This document shows positions 25,647-34,455 of a stretch of DNA of 64,000 nucleotides, piece by piece. The first letter of the stretch is position 1; the number at the start of each line of letters is the position of its first letter. The notes beneath the pieces were generated by a model. The model ran no database searches, was not told the origin of the DNA, and saw only the letters and a list, made by a program, of their open reading frames with translations. A program made the translations under genes and the position numbers. The DNA lies in the NCBI GenBank assembly GCA_021771675.1, contig JAETOP010000001.1, positions 62,001-126,000 on the forward strand, given 5' to 3'. This stretch comes from Oscillospiraceae bacterium. Its GTDB lineage: Bacteria > Bacillota_A > Clostridia > Oscillospirales > Oscillospiraceae.

Positions 25647-26530
25647 ATCCCAGGGAACGGGGATTCCTGCTGCTCTGCGGGAAGCTGGGTGACCCAGAGC
25701 GGAAGCCGCTGACCACTGCACAGCTTCGTCTGCTGGCTCAGAGAGCGGCGCTCCTGCCTCCGCCGGAAAAAGGGGCTCAGTTGCGCCTGGAGCATCTTCT
25801 GTCCATCGGCATTGAGCAGAAGCTCTCGGAGCATATTTTGCAATTGCTGGATGACGAACTGCAGCTGGATGCCTACTTGGAAAAGGCCAAAAAGAATGGC
25901 TGTGTACCCCTTGCATGGGTCAGTGAAGAATACCCGCCAATTTTGCGCAAACGACTGGGATTTGATGCCCCCGGATGTCTCTGGTTCAAAGGAGACTTGA
26001 ATCTTCTGAAAAAACCGGCGGTGTCCCTGGTTGGAAGTCGGAATTTGAAGGGGCCAAATCGAAGGTTTGCACGGGAGGTAGGAATCCAGGCAGCAAGGCA
26101 GGGCTTTGCTCTGGTTTCCGGCAATGCTGCGGGTGCGGATACCGCCGCACAGAACGCCTGCCTGGAGGCGGAGGGTTGTGTGATCAGCGTGGTTGCCAAT
26201 ATGATGATGGATCAGCCCCTGGAGAAAAATGTGCTGTATGTAAGCGAAGATGGCTTTGACGAAGGCTTTTCCACGCCCCGCGCACTGCACCGCAACCATA
26301 CCATTCACGCATGGGGGGAGATCACCTTTGTGGCCCAGTGCGGTCTGGAAAAAGGGGGAACCTGGAATGGTAGCATTCAAAACCTCCGAAAAAATTGGAG
26401 TCCGATTTTCTGCCTAAAGGACGGCAGCGCATCTTCCCTTGCTCTGGAAGGGTTTGGGGCCACTTTAATTACTCCGGAATCATTGCAGAATTTCAGCTCA
26501 CTTTCCAAAGGACAGATTTCATTTTTATAA
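25643..26530 (+). CDS. Divergent DprA/Smf-like protein
   Basis: A 295-residue protein resembling DprA, which loads RecA on incoming single-stranded DNA. The Rossmann part is clear: EEYPPILRKRLG, WFKGDL, AVSLVGSRNL and LVSGNAAGADTAAQ, followed by VISVVANMMMDQPLEKN. The second half departs from normal DprA: the FPxRNRxIxGLS segment appears as FSTPRALHRNHTIHAWGE and the late GALIT-type site as GTWNG, and there is no C-terminal winged-helix domain. An N-terminal helical domain (about 1-95) is kept. It may be a specialised paralogue rather than the transformation factor. It is translationally coupled to the helicase. Confidence 0.78.
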   Translation: MNPRERGFLLLCGKLGDPERKPLTTAQLRLLAQRAALLPPPEKGAQLRLEHLLSIGIEQKLSEHILQLLDDELQLDAYLEKAKKNGCVPLAWVSEEYPPILRKRLGFDAPGCLWFKGDLNLLKKPAVSLVGSRNLKGPNRRFAREVGIQAARQGFALVSGNAAGADTAAQNACLEAEGCVISVVANMMMDQPLEKNVLYVSEDGFDEGFSTPRALHRNHTIHAWGEITFVAQCGLEKGGTWNGSIQNLRKNWSPIFCLKDGSASSLALEGFGATLITPESLQNFSSLSKGQISFL

Positions 26531-26546
26531 AGTTCTGTTATAAATA

Positions 26547-26575
26547 TTGGGGTCAGGCAATGAGCCTGGCCCCAA
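26547..26575. terminator. Hairpin between convergent transcription units
   Basis: A 12-bp stem with one G-T pair (26547-26558 with 26564-26575, 5-base loop) lies between the DprA-like gene and the minus-strand Hdr operon end. T-rich tracts are weak and lie further out (TTTTTTACC at about 26591). Confidence 0.65.
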
Positions 26576-26624
26576 AGTCATAATATCGGTTTTTTACCAA
26601 ACCAGGAATAGAGGAAAATGACAG

Positions 26625-26912
26625 CTACTTGATGCCCGCCTGCTTATCCAGCCGCAGATTCCGGAAGTACAGGCACAGGTCAATGCTGACAAAGAGAAAG
26701 TTTAGTACATACACCAGCATGACGTACCAGTGGAAGCCATTGGGATTCACCAGCTTGCCGGTGATGCCAAAAATGTAGCCCACCAAAATCAGGATGACGA
26801 AGGGAAGACTCTTGCCCTTTGTGGTTCTGGCCCGGTAGGACTTGATGGCGTTCAGCGGCCAGGAAAAGCCAAAGCAGCACAGCATTAGAATTTCACATAT
26901 CTCATAGAACAT
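26625..26912 (-). CDS. Small PQ-loop/SemiSWEET-like membrane protein
   Basis: A 95-residue integral membrane protein with three hydrophobic helices (about 4-22, 37-56, 66-87). The segment WPLNAIKSYRARTTKGKSLP resembles the first loop of PQ-loop and SemiSWEET proteins, with PL in place of the PQ dipeptide. SemiSWEETs of this size dimerise to move sugars, but other PQ-loop proteins move different solutes. The ATG at 26912 is separated from the upstream flavoprotein stop by one base (TGATATG), so it is the last gene of the Hdr-Flx-Frd operon and translationally coupled. Substrate and link to the reductase are unknown. Confidence 0.65.
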   Translation of the reverse strand: MFYEICEILMLCCFGFSWPLNAIKSYRARTTKGKSLPFVILILVGYIFGITGKLVNPNGFHWYVMLVYVLNFLFVSIDLCLYFRNLRLDKQAGIK

Positions 26913-26913
26913 A

Positions 26914-28524
26914 TCAATAGCCTCGATTCTCTTTCCTTGTGTAGTCCGGCAGCAGCAGGGGAGACAGAGCACCATTTTCAATACCCGCTTTGGCACGAAG
27001 GGAATGATATTCTTCCAGATGCTCCAGTGTCAATGCCCCGGGCTCAACGAGTTTGGATTTCTCGGCAGCTTTCTTTCCCGCATTTCGGCCAAAGACGATG
27101 ATGTCCAGCAGACTGTTGCCCATCAGCCGGTTCCGGCCGTGGATGCCTCCCACCACTTCACCGGCGGCATACAGGTTCTCAAGATCGGTCTGGCCGTTGG
27201 CGGTGATTTTCAGACCGCCGTTCTGGTAGTGCAGGGTAGGGTAAACCAGAATGGGCTCTGTGCGGATGTCAATGCCATGCTTGGCAAACATGCGCATCAT
27301 GGCGGGAATTCGCTTCTCGATGGTGCCCGCTCCGTGCTTTGCCTCGATCATGGGGGTATCCAGCCAGACGGCATAGCCCTCGGGAGTTGCAACGCCGTTG
27401 CCCCGCTGGCTGCATTCCCGAATGATGGAGGCAGCGGAGACATCCCGGGTTTCCAGAGGGTTCATGAATACCTCGCCGTTGACATTGACCAGCATGGCCC
27501 CCAGGGAGCGTACCTTCTCCGTGACCAATGCACCATAGATTTGAGCCGGAAAAGCGGCACCGGTGGGATGGTACTGCAGGGTGTCCGGGTACAGCAGCCG
27601 GGCGCCGGCCCGATAGGCCAGCACCAGGCCATCGGCAGTGGCGCCGTAATGGTTGGAGGTGGGGAAGCCCTGATAGTGAAGCCGCCCGGCGCCTCCGGTG
27701 GCCAGAATCACTGTCTTGGCCCTGGCAACCATCAGTTCCTTGGTCTCCATATTCATCAGGACTGCACCGGCGCATCGACCAGCATCGTCCTTAATCAGCT
27801 CGATGGCTGCGGTAAAGTCCACCACCTGAATATTCCGGTTCAGCACCTCGTCCCGCAGGGTGCGCATGATCTCCGCACCGGAGTAGTCCTTGGCTGCATG
27901 CATCCGCTTCCGGGAGGTGCCGCCGCCGTGGGTGGTAATCATGGTTCCGTCAGGCGCTTTGTCAAATTCCACACCCAGATTGCTCAGCCACTGGATGGCC
28001 TCCGGGGCCTCGGTCACCAGCTTGTACAACAGATCCTTCTGGGCGGCAAAATGGCCGCCGCCATAGGCATCCAGGAAATGCTGGGCTGGAGAGTCGTTGG
28101 GCTTGTCGGCGGACTGAATGCCGCCCTCCGCCATCATGGTGTTAGCGTCACCCACCCGGAGCTTGGACACCAGCAGCACCTTGGCCCCCTGGTTGTCCGC
28201 TTCAATGGCAGCGGAGCAGCCTGCCCCGCCGCCGCCGATGATCAGCACGTCGGTATCATAGTGGGGCTTTGTCAGGTCAACGGTCAGCCCCTCCATCCGG
28301 GGCGTACCTTCCAGCAGGGCTGCCAGCTCAGTGGGAACCTTTTCCCCCTTGTTGGGGCCGATGCGAAGGTTGGCAAACTGATCTTCCCGGTAGTCGGGAT
28401 GGAAGGTTTTCAGGAGGATGTCCTTTTCCTCCGCACTCATGCGCCGGGGGTCAAGCTTCATATTCTTTTCCCGGCAGGCCTCCACTTTGGAGATGGATTC
28501 CTTCATTTTCGGATCAAGATACAT
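26914..28524 (-). CDS. Fumarate reductase/succinate dehydrogenase-type flavoprotein subunit (soluble, TfrA-like)
   Basis: A 536-residue FAD enzyme predicted to interconvert fumarate and succinate. A roughly 90-residue N-terminal extension precedes the dinucleotide fold DVLIIGGGGAGCSAA. Substrate-site elements of the family are present: QYHPTG, TEKVRSLGAMLVN, ETRDVSAAS (proton-delivering Arg) and HGRNRLMGNS. The position of the His that binds FAD covalently in membrane enzymes is Asn (DANTMMAEGG), so FAD should be non-covalent as in soluble relatives. No membrane anchor gene is nearby. L-aspartate oxidase is the main alternative, but the following iron-sulfur partner and the mdh-fumC-hdr-flx context favour fumarate reductase. 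AAGGAGGGG precedes the ATG. Confidence 0.88.
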   Translation of the reverse strand: MYLDPKMKESISKVEACREKNMKLDPRRMSAEEKDILLKTFHPDYREDQFANLRIGPNKGEKVPTELAALLEGTPRMEGLTVDLTKPHYDTDVLIIGGGGAGCSAAIEADNQGAKVLLVSKLRVGDANTMMAEGGIQSADKPNDSPAQHFLDAYGGGHFAAQKDLLYKLVTEAPEAIQWLSNLGVEFDKAPDGTMITTHGGGTSRKRMHAAKDYSGAEIMRTLRDEVLNRNIQVVDFTAAIELIKDDAGRCAGAVLMNMETKELMVARAKTVILATGGAGRLHYQGFPTSNHYGATADGLVLAYRAGARLLYPDTLQYHPTGAAFPAQIYGALVTEKVRSLGAMLVNVNGEVFMNPLETRDVSAASIIRECSQRGNGVATPEGYAVWLDTPMIEAKHGAGTIEKRIPAMMRMFAKHGIDIRTEPILVYPTLHYQNGGLKITANGQTDLENLYAAGEVVGGIHGRNRLMGNSLLDIIVFGRNAGKKAAEKSKLVEPGALTLEHLEEYHSLRAKAGIENGALSPLLLPDYTRKENRGY

Positions 28525-28536
28525 GATAACCCCTCC

Positions 28537-29211
28537 TTATTTCTCAATGTCCCGGTTGTTGTACAGCTCTTTGATTTCTTCAATGGGCTTGCCCATCAAA
28601 TCTTCAATCAGCTTTTCGTACTTCCCATCCAGAATCTCCTGTACCCGGGTGTCCAGATGGTCACAGTGGGGGGCCAGATACTTGCCGTTCAGGCGGCGGG
28701 CCAGCATTGCCACCTGGGGATGGGAGATACCCGCAGGACACCGGGAGGAGCATACACCGCACATTACACAGTCAAAGGAGGCCTGGGCACATTTTTCATA
28801 TTCCCCCCGCTGGGCATAGGCAATGTACTGCATCACATTGAGGCCCTGGGTGCAGGCCTTGGTGCAGGCATTGCAGCCCACACAGGAGTAGATTTCCGGA
28901 TACAGCTGCATCATAATCTGCTGGGTGGGCTTTACTTTCTCAATATCATAGACCTGCTTGACCAGGGGGAAGAAGGGCAGGGTTGCCACATACATGTTGT
29001 TTTCCACCTTGGTAGAGCAGGCGAGACAGGCCTTCAGCTCCCGGTCGCCGGCGATGCGGTACACCGTGGCGCAGGCGCCGCAGAAGCCGTTCCGGCAGCC
29101 GCAGCCCCGAACCAGCTGATAGCCGGAATACTCCATGGCTTCCATAATGGTCAGACTGGCCGGTACGGTGTACTGCTTGCCGAAAAGATAGACTTGAACC
29201 ATTTCTTCCAT
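28537..29211 (-). CDS. Fumarate reductase iron-sulfur subunit (SdhB/TfrB-type)
   Basis: A 224-residue electron-transfer subunit. The N-terminal half is a [2Fe-2S] domain, with GCGCRNGFCGAC and a distant CLAC. The C-terminal half has two cluster motifs, CVGCNACTKAC and CVMCGVCSSRC. Methanogen TfrB has an additional C-terminal HdrB-like CCG domain; this one does not, and a separate hdrB is in the operon. It should pass electrons from the Hdr-Flx components or another carrier to the flavoprotein encoded 12 bases downstream. TAAGGAG precedes the ATG. Confidence 0.88.
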   Translation of the reverse strand: MEEMVQVYLFGKQYTVPASLTIMEAMEYSGYQLVRGCGCRNGFCGACATVYRIAGDRELKACLACSTKVENNMYVATLPFFPLVKQVYDIEKVKPTQQIMMQLYPEIYSCVGCNACTKACTQGLNVMQYIAYAQRGEYEKCAQASFDCVMCGVCSSRCPAGISHPQVAMLARRLNGKYLAPHCDHLDTRVQEILDGKYEKLIEDLMGKPIEEIKELYNNRDIEK

Positions 29212-29222
29212 CGTATTTCTCC

Positions 29223-30047
29223 TTAGTATTCATCCGGCAGGGCATCCAGCTGGTCAAAGCGGAAAACAGGGCCGTCCTTGCAGACGTATTTGTTTCCGAT
29301 GTTGCACCGGCCGCATTTTCCCAGACCGCACTTCATTTTCAGCTCCATGGTGGTGTAGATGTTGTTCCGGTCAAAGCCCAGCTCCATCAATCCGGCCAGG
29401 GTGAACTTAATCATGATGGGAGGACCGCACATCACCACGGTTTTGGAGGTATCGGGCTTTAGCTCCTTTACGAAGTTTGGCACAAAGCCCACATGGCCCT
29501 CCCAGGCGGGTTCCGGATTGTCGATGGTCAGGTGAACGTTGATGCCGTCTTCCTGGCACCATTCATTCAGAATCTCCTCAAAGTCCACCAGATCCGCCTT
29601 GGAGCGGGAGCCATATACAATGTCAATTTTGCCATAGTTTTCCCGGTGGGCCCGGCAGTAGTTGATAACGGAGTGCAGCGGGGCAAGGCCGATGCCGCCC
29701 GCAATGAACAGCAGGTCCTTCCCGGCAAATTCCGTGTCCACGGGAAATCCGTTGCCATAGGGGCCCCGGATGGTGATCTGCTGCCCCGGCTCCATGCCGT
29801 GGAGCCATTCGGTGACGCAGCCGCATTTCTTGATGGAAAATTCCAGGAAAGCTTCCTCCGTGGGGCTGGAAGTGATGGAAAACAGTGCTTCCCCCACGCC
29901 CGGGACGGAGAGCATGGCGCATTGGCCGGGAATGTGCAAAAAGGGCTTCTGCCCATCCAGACCAACCACTCGGAAGGTTTTAACATCAGGGGTGTCCACC
30001 CGAATATCCGTCACCACGCCGATCATGGGAATCAGAGGTTCTTTCAT
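29223..30047 (-). CDS. flxA: FlxA-like FAD/NAD(P)H oxidoreductase subunit
   Basis: A 274-residue ferredoxin-reductase-type protein. The FAD-binding barrel includes ALFSITSSP, the NAD(P)-binding half starts at LLFIAGGIGLAPL (about residue 107), and a C-terminal four-cysteine [2Fe-2S] motif MKCGLGKCGRCNIG...C is of the DHODH-B type. In characterised FlxABCD-HdrABC sets this subunit oxidises NADH. The start ATG at 30047 overlaps the upstream gene's stop (ATGA); the longer upstream frame is a shadow. The homologous AsrB and HydG-type subunits look similar, but the neighbours decide. Confidence 0.88.
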   Translation of the reverse strand: MKEPLIPMIGVVTDIRVDTPDVKTFRVVGLDGQKPFLHIPGQCAMLSVPGVGEALFSITSSPTEEAFLEFSIKKCGCVTEWLHGMEPGQQITIRGPYGNGFPVDTEFAGKDLLFIAGGIGLAPLHSVINYCRAHRENYGKIDIVYGSRSKADLVDFEEILNEWCQEDGINVHLTIDNPEPAWEGHVGFVPNFVKELKPDTSKTVVMCGPPIMIKFTLAGLMELGFDRNNIYTTMELKMKCGLGKCGRCNIGNKYVCKDGPVFRFDQLDALPDEY

Positions 30048-31069
30048 TCTGTTGCAGCCTCCCCGATTGTTTTGACAACCTTGACAATGTTCATGTGGAT
30101 GGGGCATTTGCGAAGACACCGGCCGCAGCCGACGCAGGAGAAAATCCCGTCGTTGTTGTCCGGATAGTAGACCAGCTTGTGCATGAAGCGCTGGCGGAAC
30201 CGCTCGGTCTGGGTGGGCCGGGGCTGTCCGGCGGACATTTTCGTAAAGTCAGAGTACATGCAGCTGTCCCAGCAGCGGAAGCGCCGGATGGTCTTTCCGC
30301 CGGTGAATTCCTGAATGTCATAGCACTGGCAGGTAGGACAGATGAAGGTGCAGGTGCCGCAGCCCAGGCAGCTCTCCGAAAGAGTTTTCCACTGGGGAAG
30401 ATCAAACAGGGCCTTTGTCCGGCCCTGGCCGAAGGCGGAAAGGTCAAGCTTGCCAAAGGGAAGCTTTTGAAGGGTTTCCTGGATGGCCGCTTTTTCCTGT
30501 TCGACCGCCGCCGGGTCGGCGTCCTCCAGCATTGGCAGACTGGCGGCAAGCGATTCTCCCTTTTCGGTGTTTGCCTGCCAGTAGAGCTTATCTCCCGCCA
30601 GCCAACAGGTGATGTCACCCTCCGGCTGGGCGGGATCGATGCCAAAGGCGGTGCAGAAGCAGGTTTCGGCTGGTTTCCCACAGGCCAGGGAAATGACGCA
30701 GCAGTTCGTCCGCCGCTGGGCGTAATAGGTGTCCACTGGCTCCGCCAGGAACACCCGATCCAGAATGTCAAAACTCCGGACATCACAGGCCCGCACCCCG
30801 AAGATGACGAAGGGCTCCGCCGGGGCCCTGGTCTCGATCAGCTGGATTTGACGTTCTTCCACCCGGAAGCCCATCAGGTTTTCCACCTGGGGGAAGAAGA
30901 CATCCTTGGCGCTGCGGACAGTGTTCAGGCCACTCGAAAGGCACATTCCCTCTTCCCAAAGGGTAAACACGCTCTGACCGGTGGTATCGTCCACCGGAAG
31001 GTACAGCTTTTGCTTTTCAGATATGGCAGCGAACAGCTGGTTCAGCTGAGATCGTGAAATTTGTTTCAT
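30044..31069 (-). CDS. FlxB/AsrA-like iron-sulfur protein
   Basis: A 341-residue electron-transfer protein of the HydB/AsrA-type 4Fe-4S family. An N-terminal domain has GVRACDVRSFDILDR and scattered cysteines. It is followed by CLGCGTCTFICPTC (about residue 235) and CVGCGRCLRKCP (about 310), two ferredoxin-type cluster motifs joined by the family's RCWDSCMY segment. It is expected to relay electrons between the NADH-oxidising FlxA and FlxD/HdrA. The ATG at 31069 overlaps the preceding stop (ATGA) and its own stop overlaps flxA, so translation is coupled on both sides. Confidence 0.85.
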   Translation of the reverse strand: MKQISRSQLNQLFAAISEKQKLYLPVDDTTGQSVFTLWEEGMCLSSGLNTVRSAKDVFFPQVENLMGFRVEERQIQLIETRAPAEPFVIFGVRACDVRSFDILDRVFLAEPVDTYYAQRRTNCCVISLACGKPAETCFCTAFGIDPAQPEGDITCWLAGDKLYWQANTEKGESLAASLPMLEDADPAAVEQEKAAIQETLQKLPFGKLDLSAFGQGRTKALFDLPQWKTLSESCLGCGTCTFICPTCQCYDIQEFTGGKTIRRFRCWDSCMYSDFTKMSAGQPRPTQTERFRQRFMHKLVYYPDNNDGIFSCVGCGRCLRKCPIHMNIVKVVKTIGEAATE

Positions 31070-32037
31070 TTTCCGCTGCCTCCTCTCGAATAGATAATGG
31101 AGGGTTCCGGGTCCTGGATGCTGAAGTCCATCAGAGGCGGCTTGGAATCGAAGTCCCCGCCTGCCTGGTAGGGGCCGTAGAGCTCGTTGATGTCCTTGAT
31201 GAATTTCCGGTTCAGCAGGTGCAGGGGAATTTTCTGGGGACAAACCCGGCTGCATTCTCCGCAGTCGGTGCAGCGGGAAGCCACATGGAAGGCACGAATG
31301 ATGTGGAAAAGATTCTCCTCGAAGGAATTGGCGATGGCCTTGTTCTGTGCCCCGGAGGCGGGATTGTCGAAGACACATTTTTCACAGCTGCATGCGGGGC
31401 AGACGTTTCGGCAGGCATTGCAGCGGATGCACCTGCTCAGCTCCCCCCGCCAAAAGGCGAAGCGCTCCTCCGGGGTCATGGCTTCCAGCTGGGCAACCTG
31501 GTCAAACCGGTGGGAGGAAATGTCCTCCCCCTGGGCGCCAATCAGCTCGTCATAGTCTACAATTCGCCTGCTCTTACAGCTGCGGCACTTGCCCAGCAGC
31601 GCCTTTTCCTTTTCGACGGTTTTGTCGCCATAGAGGGTATGTACGGTCAAAATTTCGCCATCCTCAACCCCGGTCAGCCAATCGCAGCCTGCCTCCCGCA
31701 GAGCCTCGGCATCGCACATGCCATCACACTGGACGCCGACGGCGTAAATCTTTTCACGGTTAATCCGATGCTCCCTTTGGAGCTGGACAAAGGAGAAGCT
31801 GTCGCAGGGTTTCAGGAAAACGGCGATTTTCCCCTCTTTTTTGCTCTCGGCAATCAGGTATTTGGACAGATTGGCCCCGGAGAATAGGCTGTAGCAGAAA
31901 TCCTTTTCCACCTGCGCCTCATTTTCAAAGACCGCCGGAGTCAGATCATAGAAGAATTCGCCTTCTTTCCAGCCCAGCACCCGGTCAACCTTCCCGGAGC
32001 GAAGGAGCTCCAGGGCTTTTTCTTTTACTCCTTGCAT
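31066..32037 (-). CDS. FlxC-like iron-sulfur protein
   Basis: A 323-residue iron-sulfur protein with a KPCDSFSFVQLQRE segment and cysteines in the N-terminal half (CDGMCDAE, KCRSCK). Two ferredoxin-type motifs follow: CIRCNACRNVCPAC and CTDCGECSRVCP (about 205-270). It is related to the FlxB/FlxC and formate dehydrogenase/F420-hydrogenase beta families used as electron wires. Position between flxD and flxB fits the known FlxABCD set. GGAGGA lies before the ATG, and the gene overlaps its upstream neighbour by 13 bases. Confidence 0.82.
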   Translation of the reverse strand: MQGVKEKALELLRSGKVDRVLGWKEGEFFYDLTPAVFENEAQVEKDFCYSLFSGANLSKYLIAESKKEGKIAVFLKPCDSFSFVQLQREHRINREKIYAVGVQCDGMCDAEALREAGCDWLTGVEDGEILTVHTLYGDKTVEKEKALLGKCRSCKSRRIVDYDELIGAQGEDISSHRFDQVAQLEAMTPEERFAFWRGELSRCIRCNACRNVCPACSCEKCVFDNPASGAQNKAIANSFEENLFHIIRAFHVASRCTDCGECSRVCPQKIPLHLLNRKFIKDINELYGPYQAGGDFDSKPPLMDFSIQDPEPSIIYSRGGSGK

Positions 32038-32462
32038 CGCAGATCCTCCAGCTTCTTGTTTTCACCCAGAGCGGTGATGGTTTGGACGAAGTCGTTCATG
32101 GTTGCGGCAAATTTGGCGCCCTCGGCGGCGGAGACCCATTCCACCCGGGTGCGCTCCCGCTCGATTCCCAGAAACTCCAGCATGGAAAACAGCAATGTCA
32201 TCCTCCGGCGGGCGTAGTAGTTGCCGGTGGTATAGTGGCAGTCGCCGGGGTGGCAGCCGCAGAGGATCACCCCGTCAGCCCCCCGCTGGAAAGCCCTCAG
32301 AATAAACATGGGGTTCAAACGGCAGGAGCAGGGAATACGGATGATCTTCACTTCGGCGGGATATTGCAGCCGGTTGGTGCCGGAAAGGTCGGCGCCGGCA
32401 TAGCTGCACCAGTTGCAGCAGAAGGCAACAATGGTGGGCTTCCATTCATTCTTTACCTGCAT
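32025..32462 (-). CDS. flxD: FlxD/MvhD-like delta subunit
   Basis: A 145-residue protein of the MvhD family, which carries a [2Fe-2S] cluster and hands electrons to HdrA. The family motif FCCNWCSYAGADLSG is at the N terminus and is followed by IPCSCRLNP and LCGCHPGDCHYTTGN. The ATG lies within the hdrA stop region (10-base overlap). Direct linkage after hdrA is the normal order in MvhD-Hdr and Flx-Hdr systems. Confidence 0.92.
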   Translation of the reverse strand: MQVKNEWKPTIVAFCCNWCSYAGADLSGTNRLQYPAEVKIIRIPCSCRLNPMFILRAFQRGADGVILCGCHPGDCHYTTGNYYARRRMTLLFSMLEFLGIERERTRVEWVSAAEGAKFAATMNDFVQTITALGENKKLEDLRCKE

Positions 32463-34444
32463 ATTGCATCCACCTCCGCCATGATCTGTCTGTTGGAGAA
32501 GCCCTTTAAGTCCATGGCCCCGCTCATGCAGGCGACGGTGCAGGCGCCGCAGCCCTGGCAGACCGCCGGATTGACCTGAGCCACCCGGCGCAGCAGGGTG
32601 GTGCGGTTGGGGCCCCGGAACTCCTTGTCGATGTAAGTAATGGCACCGTAGGGACATACCTTTTCGCAGCAGGAACAGCCGTTGCACATCGTCTCATCCG
32701 GCTGAGCCACACAGGGATTGCACAGCAGGTGATCCTTGCTCAGTAGGCCAATGACCTTGGTGGCGGCGGCTCCCGCCTGGGCAACAGTCTCCGGAATATC
32801 CTTGGGACCCTGGCAGGCGCCAGACAGGAAGATACCCGCCGTGGGACTCTCCACGGGCCGCAGCTTGGGATGGGCCTCGGTGAAGAAGTCGTTGGTGTCC
32901 ATGGAGGCGGTGAGCATGGTAGCAAGGCTTCTGGCACTCTTATCCGGTTCGATGGCGGCGGCCAACACTACCATATCCGCATCGATGTGCAGCTGGCGGC
33001 CCCCCAGCAGGTCGGAGGCCTGTACCTTCAGCTTCCCCTTTTCGGGAACCACCTTGCCCACCATTCCCTTGATATAGTGGACGCCGTATTCCTCCACGGC
33101 TCTGCGGTAGAATTCGTCAAAATTTTTGCCCGGGGTTCGGACGTCGATGTAGAACACATAGACCTCTGTATCGGGATATTTCTCCCGGCAGAGCATGGCG
33201 TGCTTGGCGGTGTACATGCAGCAGATTTTGGAGCAATAGGGCTTGCCCTTTCCGCCGCCGTCGCAGCGGGAGCCCACGCACTGGACGAACACAATGGTGT
33301 GGGGGTGCTTTCCGTCGGAGGGACGCAGCAGCGTGCCGCCGGTGGGGCCCGCCGCATTCATCAGCCGCTCGAATTCCAGACTGGATACCACGTCCGGGCT
33401 CTGGGAATAGGCAAACTCGTTAAATGCGCTCAGGTCGATGGGGTTGAAGCCGGTGGCGGCTACGATGGCGCCGTATTCCTCTTCAATCAGCTCATCCTTT
33501 TGATGATAGTCGATGGCGTTGGCGCCGCAGACCTTGGCACAGACGCCGCATTTTCCGTTTTTCAGCATGTTGCAGTAGTCCGGGTCAATGGTTGCCACCT
33601 TGGGCACAGCCTGGGCGAAGGGAATGTAAATGGCCCGGCGGGTGTCCAGCCCCAGATTGAATTCATTGGGAACCTTTTTCTGGGGGCACTTCTCCGTACA
33701 CAGGCCGCAGCCGGTACACTTGTCCGGGTCTACAAATCTGGCCTTTTTGCGAATGGTCACCTTGAAATTGCCCACAAAGCCCTGAACGGCCTCCACCTGG
33801 GAGTAGGCGAAAATGCGGATGTTTTCATTCTGAGCGCAGTCCACCATTTTTGGGGTCAGGATACAGGCAGCGCAGTCCAGGGTGGGGAAGGTCTTGTCGA
33901 TCTGGGTCATTTTGCCGCCGATGGTGGGCTGTTTTTCAACAATGTCCACGGGGAATCCGGCGTCCGCAATATCCAGTGCGGTCTGGATGCCGGCAATTCC
34001 GCCGCCGATGACCAAAGCCCGTTTTTTCACCGGGCTGGTGCCGGCGTGGAGCGGGGCGTTCAGCTGTACCTTGGCAATTGCGGCTCTGCCCAAAATGATG
34101 GCCTTTTCCGTGGCAGCCGCCTTGTCCTTATGAATCCAGGAGCACTGTTCCCGGATATTGGCAATCTCCACCAGATAGGGATTCAGTCCCGCTTTTTCGC
34201 AGGTTTTGCGGAAGGTATTCTCGTGCATCCGGGGGGAGCAGGAGCAGACCACCACACCGGTAAGGCCGAATTCTTTTATTTTATCCCGAATCAAATCCTG
34301 TCCGGTCTGGGAGCACATGTACTGATAATTTGTGGAGAATACAACGCCGGGCTCTTTTGAAAGAGCCTGAGAAACTGCCTCCACATCCACCGTTGCCGCA
34401 ATGTTACTGCCGCACCAGCAGACAAAAACGCCAATTTTCTGCAT
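32453..34444 (-). CDS. hdrA: HdrA: FAD-containing heterodisulfide reductase-type subunit
   Basis: HdrA holds the FAD proposed as the electron-bifurcating centre of Hdr complexes. The 663-residue protein has an N-terminal cluster region (FVCWCGSNIA), the dinucleotide fold VIGGGIAGIQTA (about 145), the HdrA signature IGGKMTQIDKTFPTLDC, ferredoxin motifs CTGCGLCTEKCP and CGVCAKVCG, the conserved FVQCVGSRC, and two C-terminal ferredoxin motifs, CNGCSCCEKVCP and CQGCGACTVAC. The length matches classical HdrA. It lies between hdrC and flxD. Confidence 0.95.
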   Translation of the reverse strand: MQKIGVFVCWCGSNIAATVDVEAVSQALSKEPGVVFSTNYQYMCSQTGQDLIRDKIKEFGLTGVVVCSCSPRMHENTFRKTCEKAGLNPYLVEIANIREQCSWIHKDKAAATEKAIILGRAAIAKVQLNAPLHAGTSPVKKRALVIGGGIAGIQTALDIADAGFPVDIVEKQPTIGGKMTQIDKTFPTLDCAACILTPKMVDCAQNENIRIFAYSQVEAVQGFVGNFKVTIRKKARFVDPDKCTGCGLCTEKCPQKKVPNEFNLGLDTRRAIYIPFAQAVPKVATIDPDYCNMLKNGKCGVCAKVCGANAIDYHQKDELIEEEYGAIVAATGFNPIDLSAFNEFAYSQSPDVVSSLEFERLMNAAGPTGGTLLRPSDGKHPHTIVFVQCVGSRCDGGGKGKPYCSKICCMYTAKHAMLCREKYPDTEVYVFYIDVRTPGKNFDEFYRRAVEEYGVHYIKGMVGKVVPEKGKLKVQASDLLGGRQLHIDADMVVLAAAIEPDKSARSLATMLTASMDTNDFFTEAHPKLRPVESPTAGIFLSGACQGPKDIPETVAQAGAAATKVIGLLSKDHLLCNPCVAQPDETMCNGCSCCEKVCPYGAITYIDKEFRGPNRTTLLRRVAQVNPAVCQGCGACTVACMSGAMDLKGFSNRQIMAEVDAICR

Positions 34445-34455
34445 TGTCCTCCTCC

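Noticed and set aside
27004..29226. A 740-codon plus-strand frame opposite the fumarate reductase genes
   Set aside because: Gly/His/Gln/Val-rich translation without any domain, no SD, fully antisense to two well-supported coupled genes; a codon-bias shadow.
31070..31378. A 103-residue N-terminal extension of the FlxB-like gene
   Set aside because: It is an out-of-frame shadow of the FlxC-like gene; the ATGA overlap at 31069 is the natural start.
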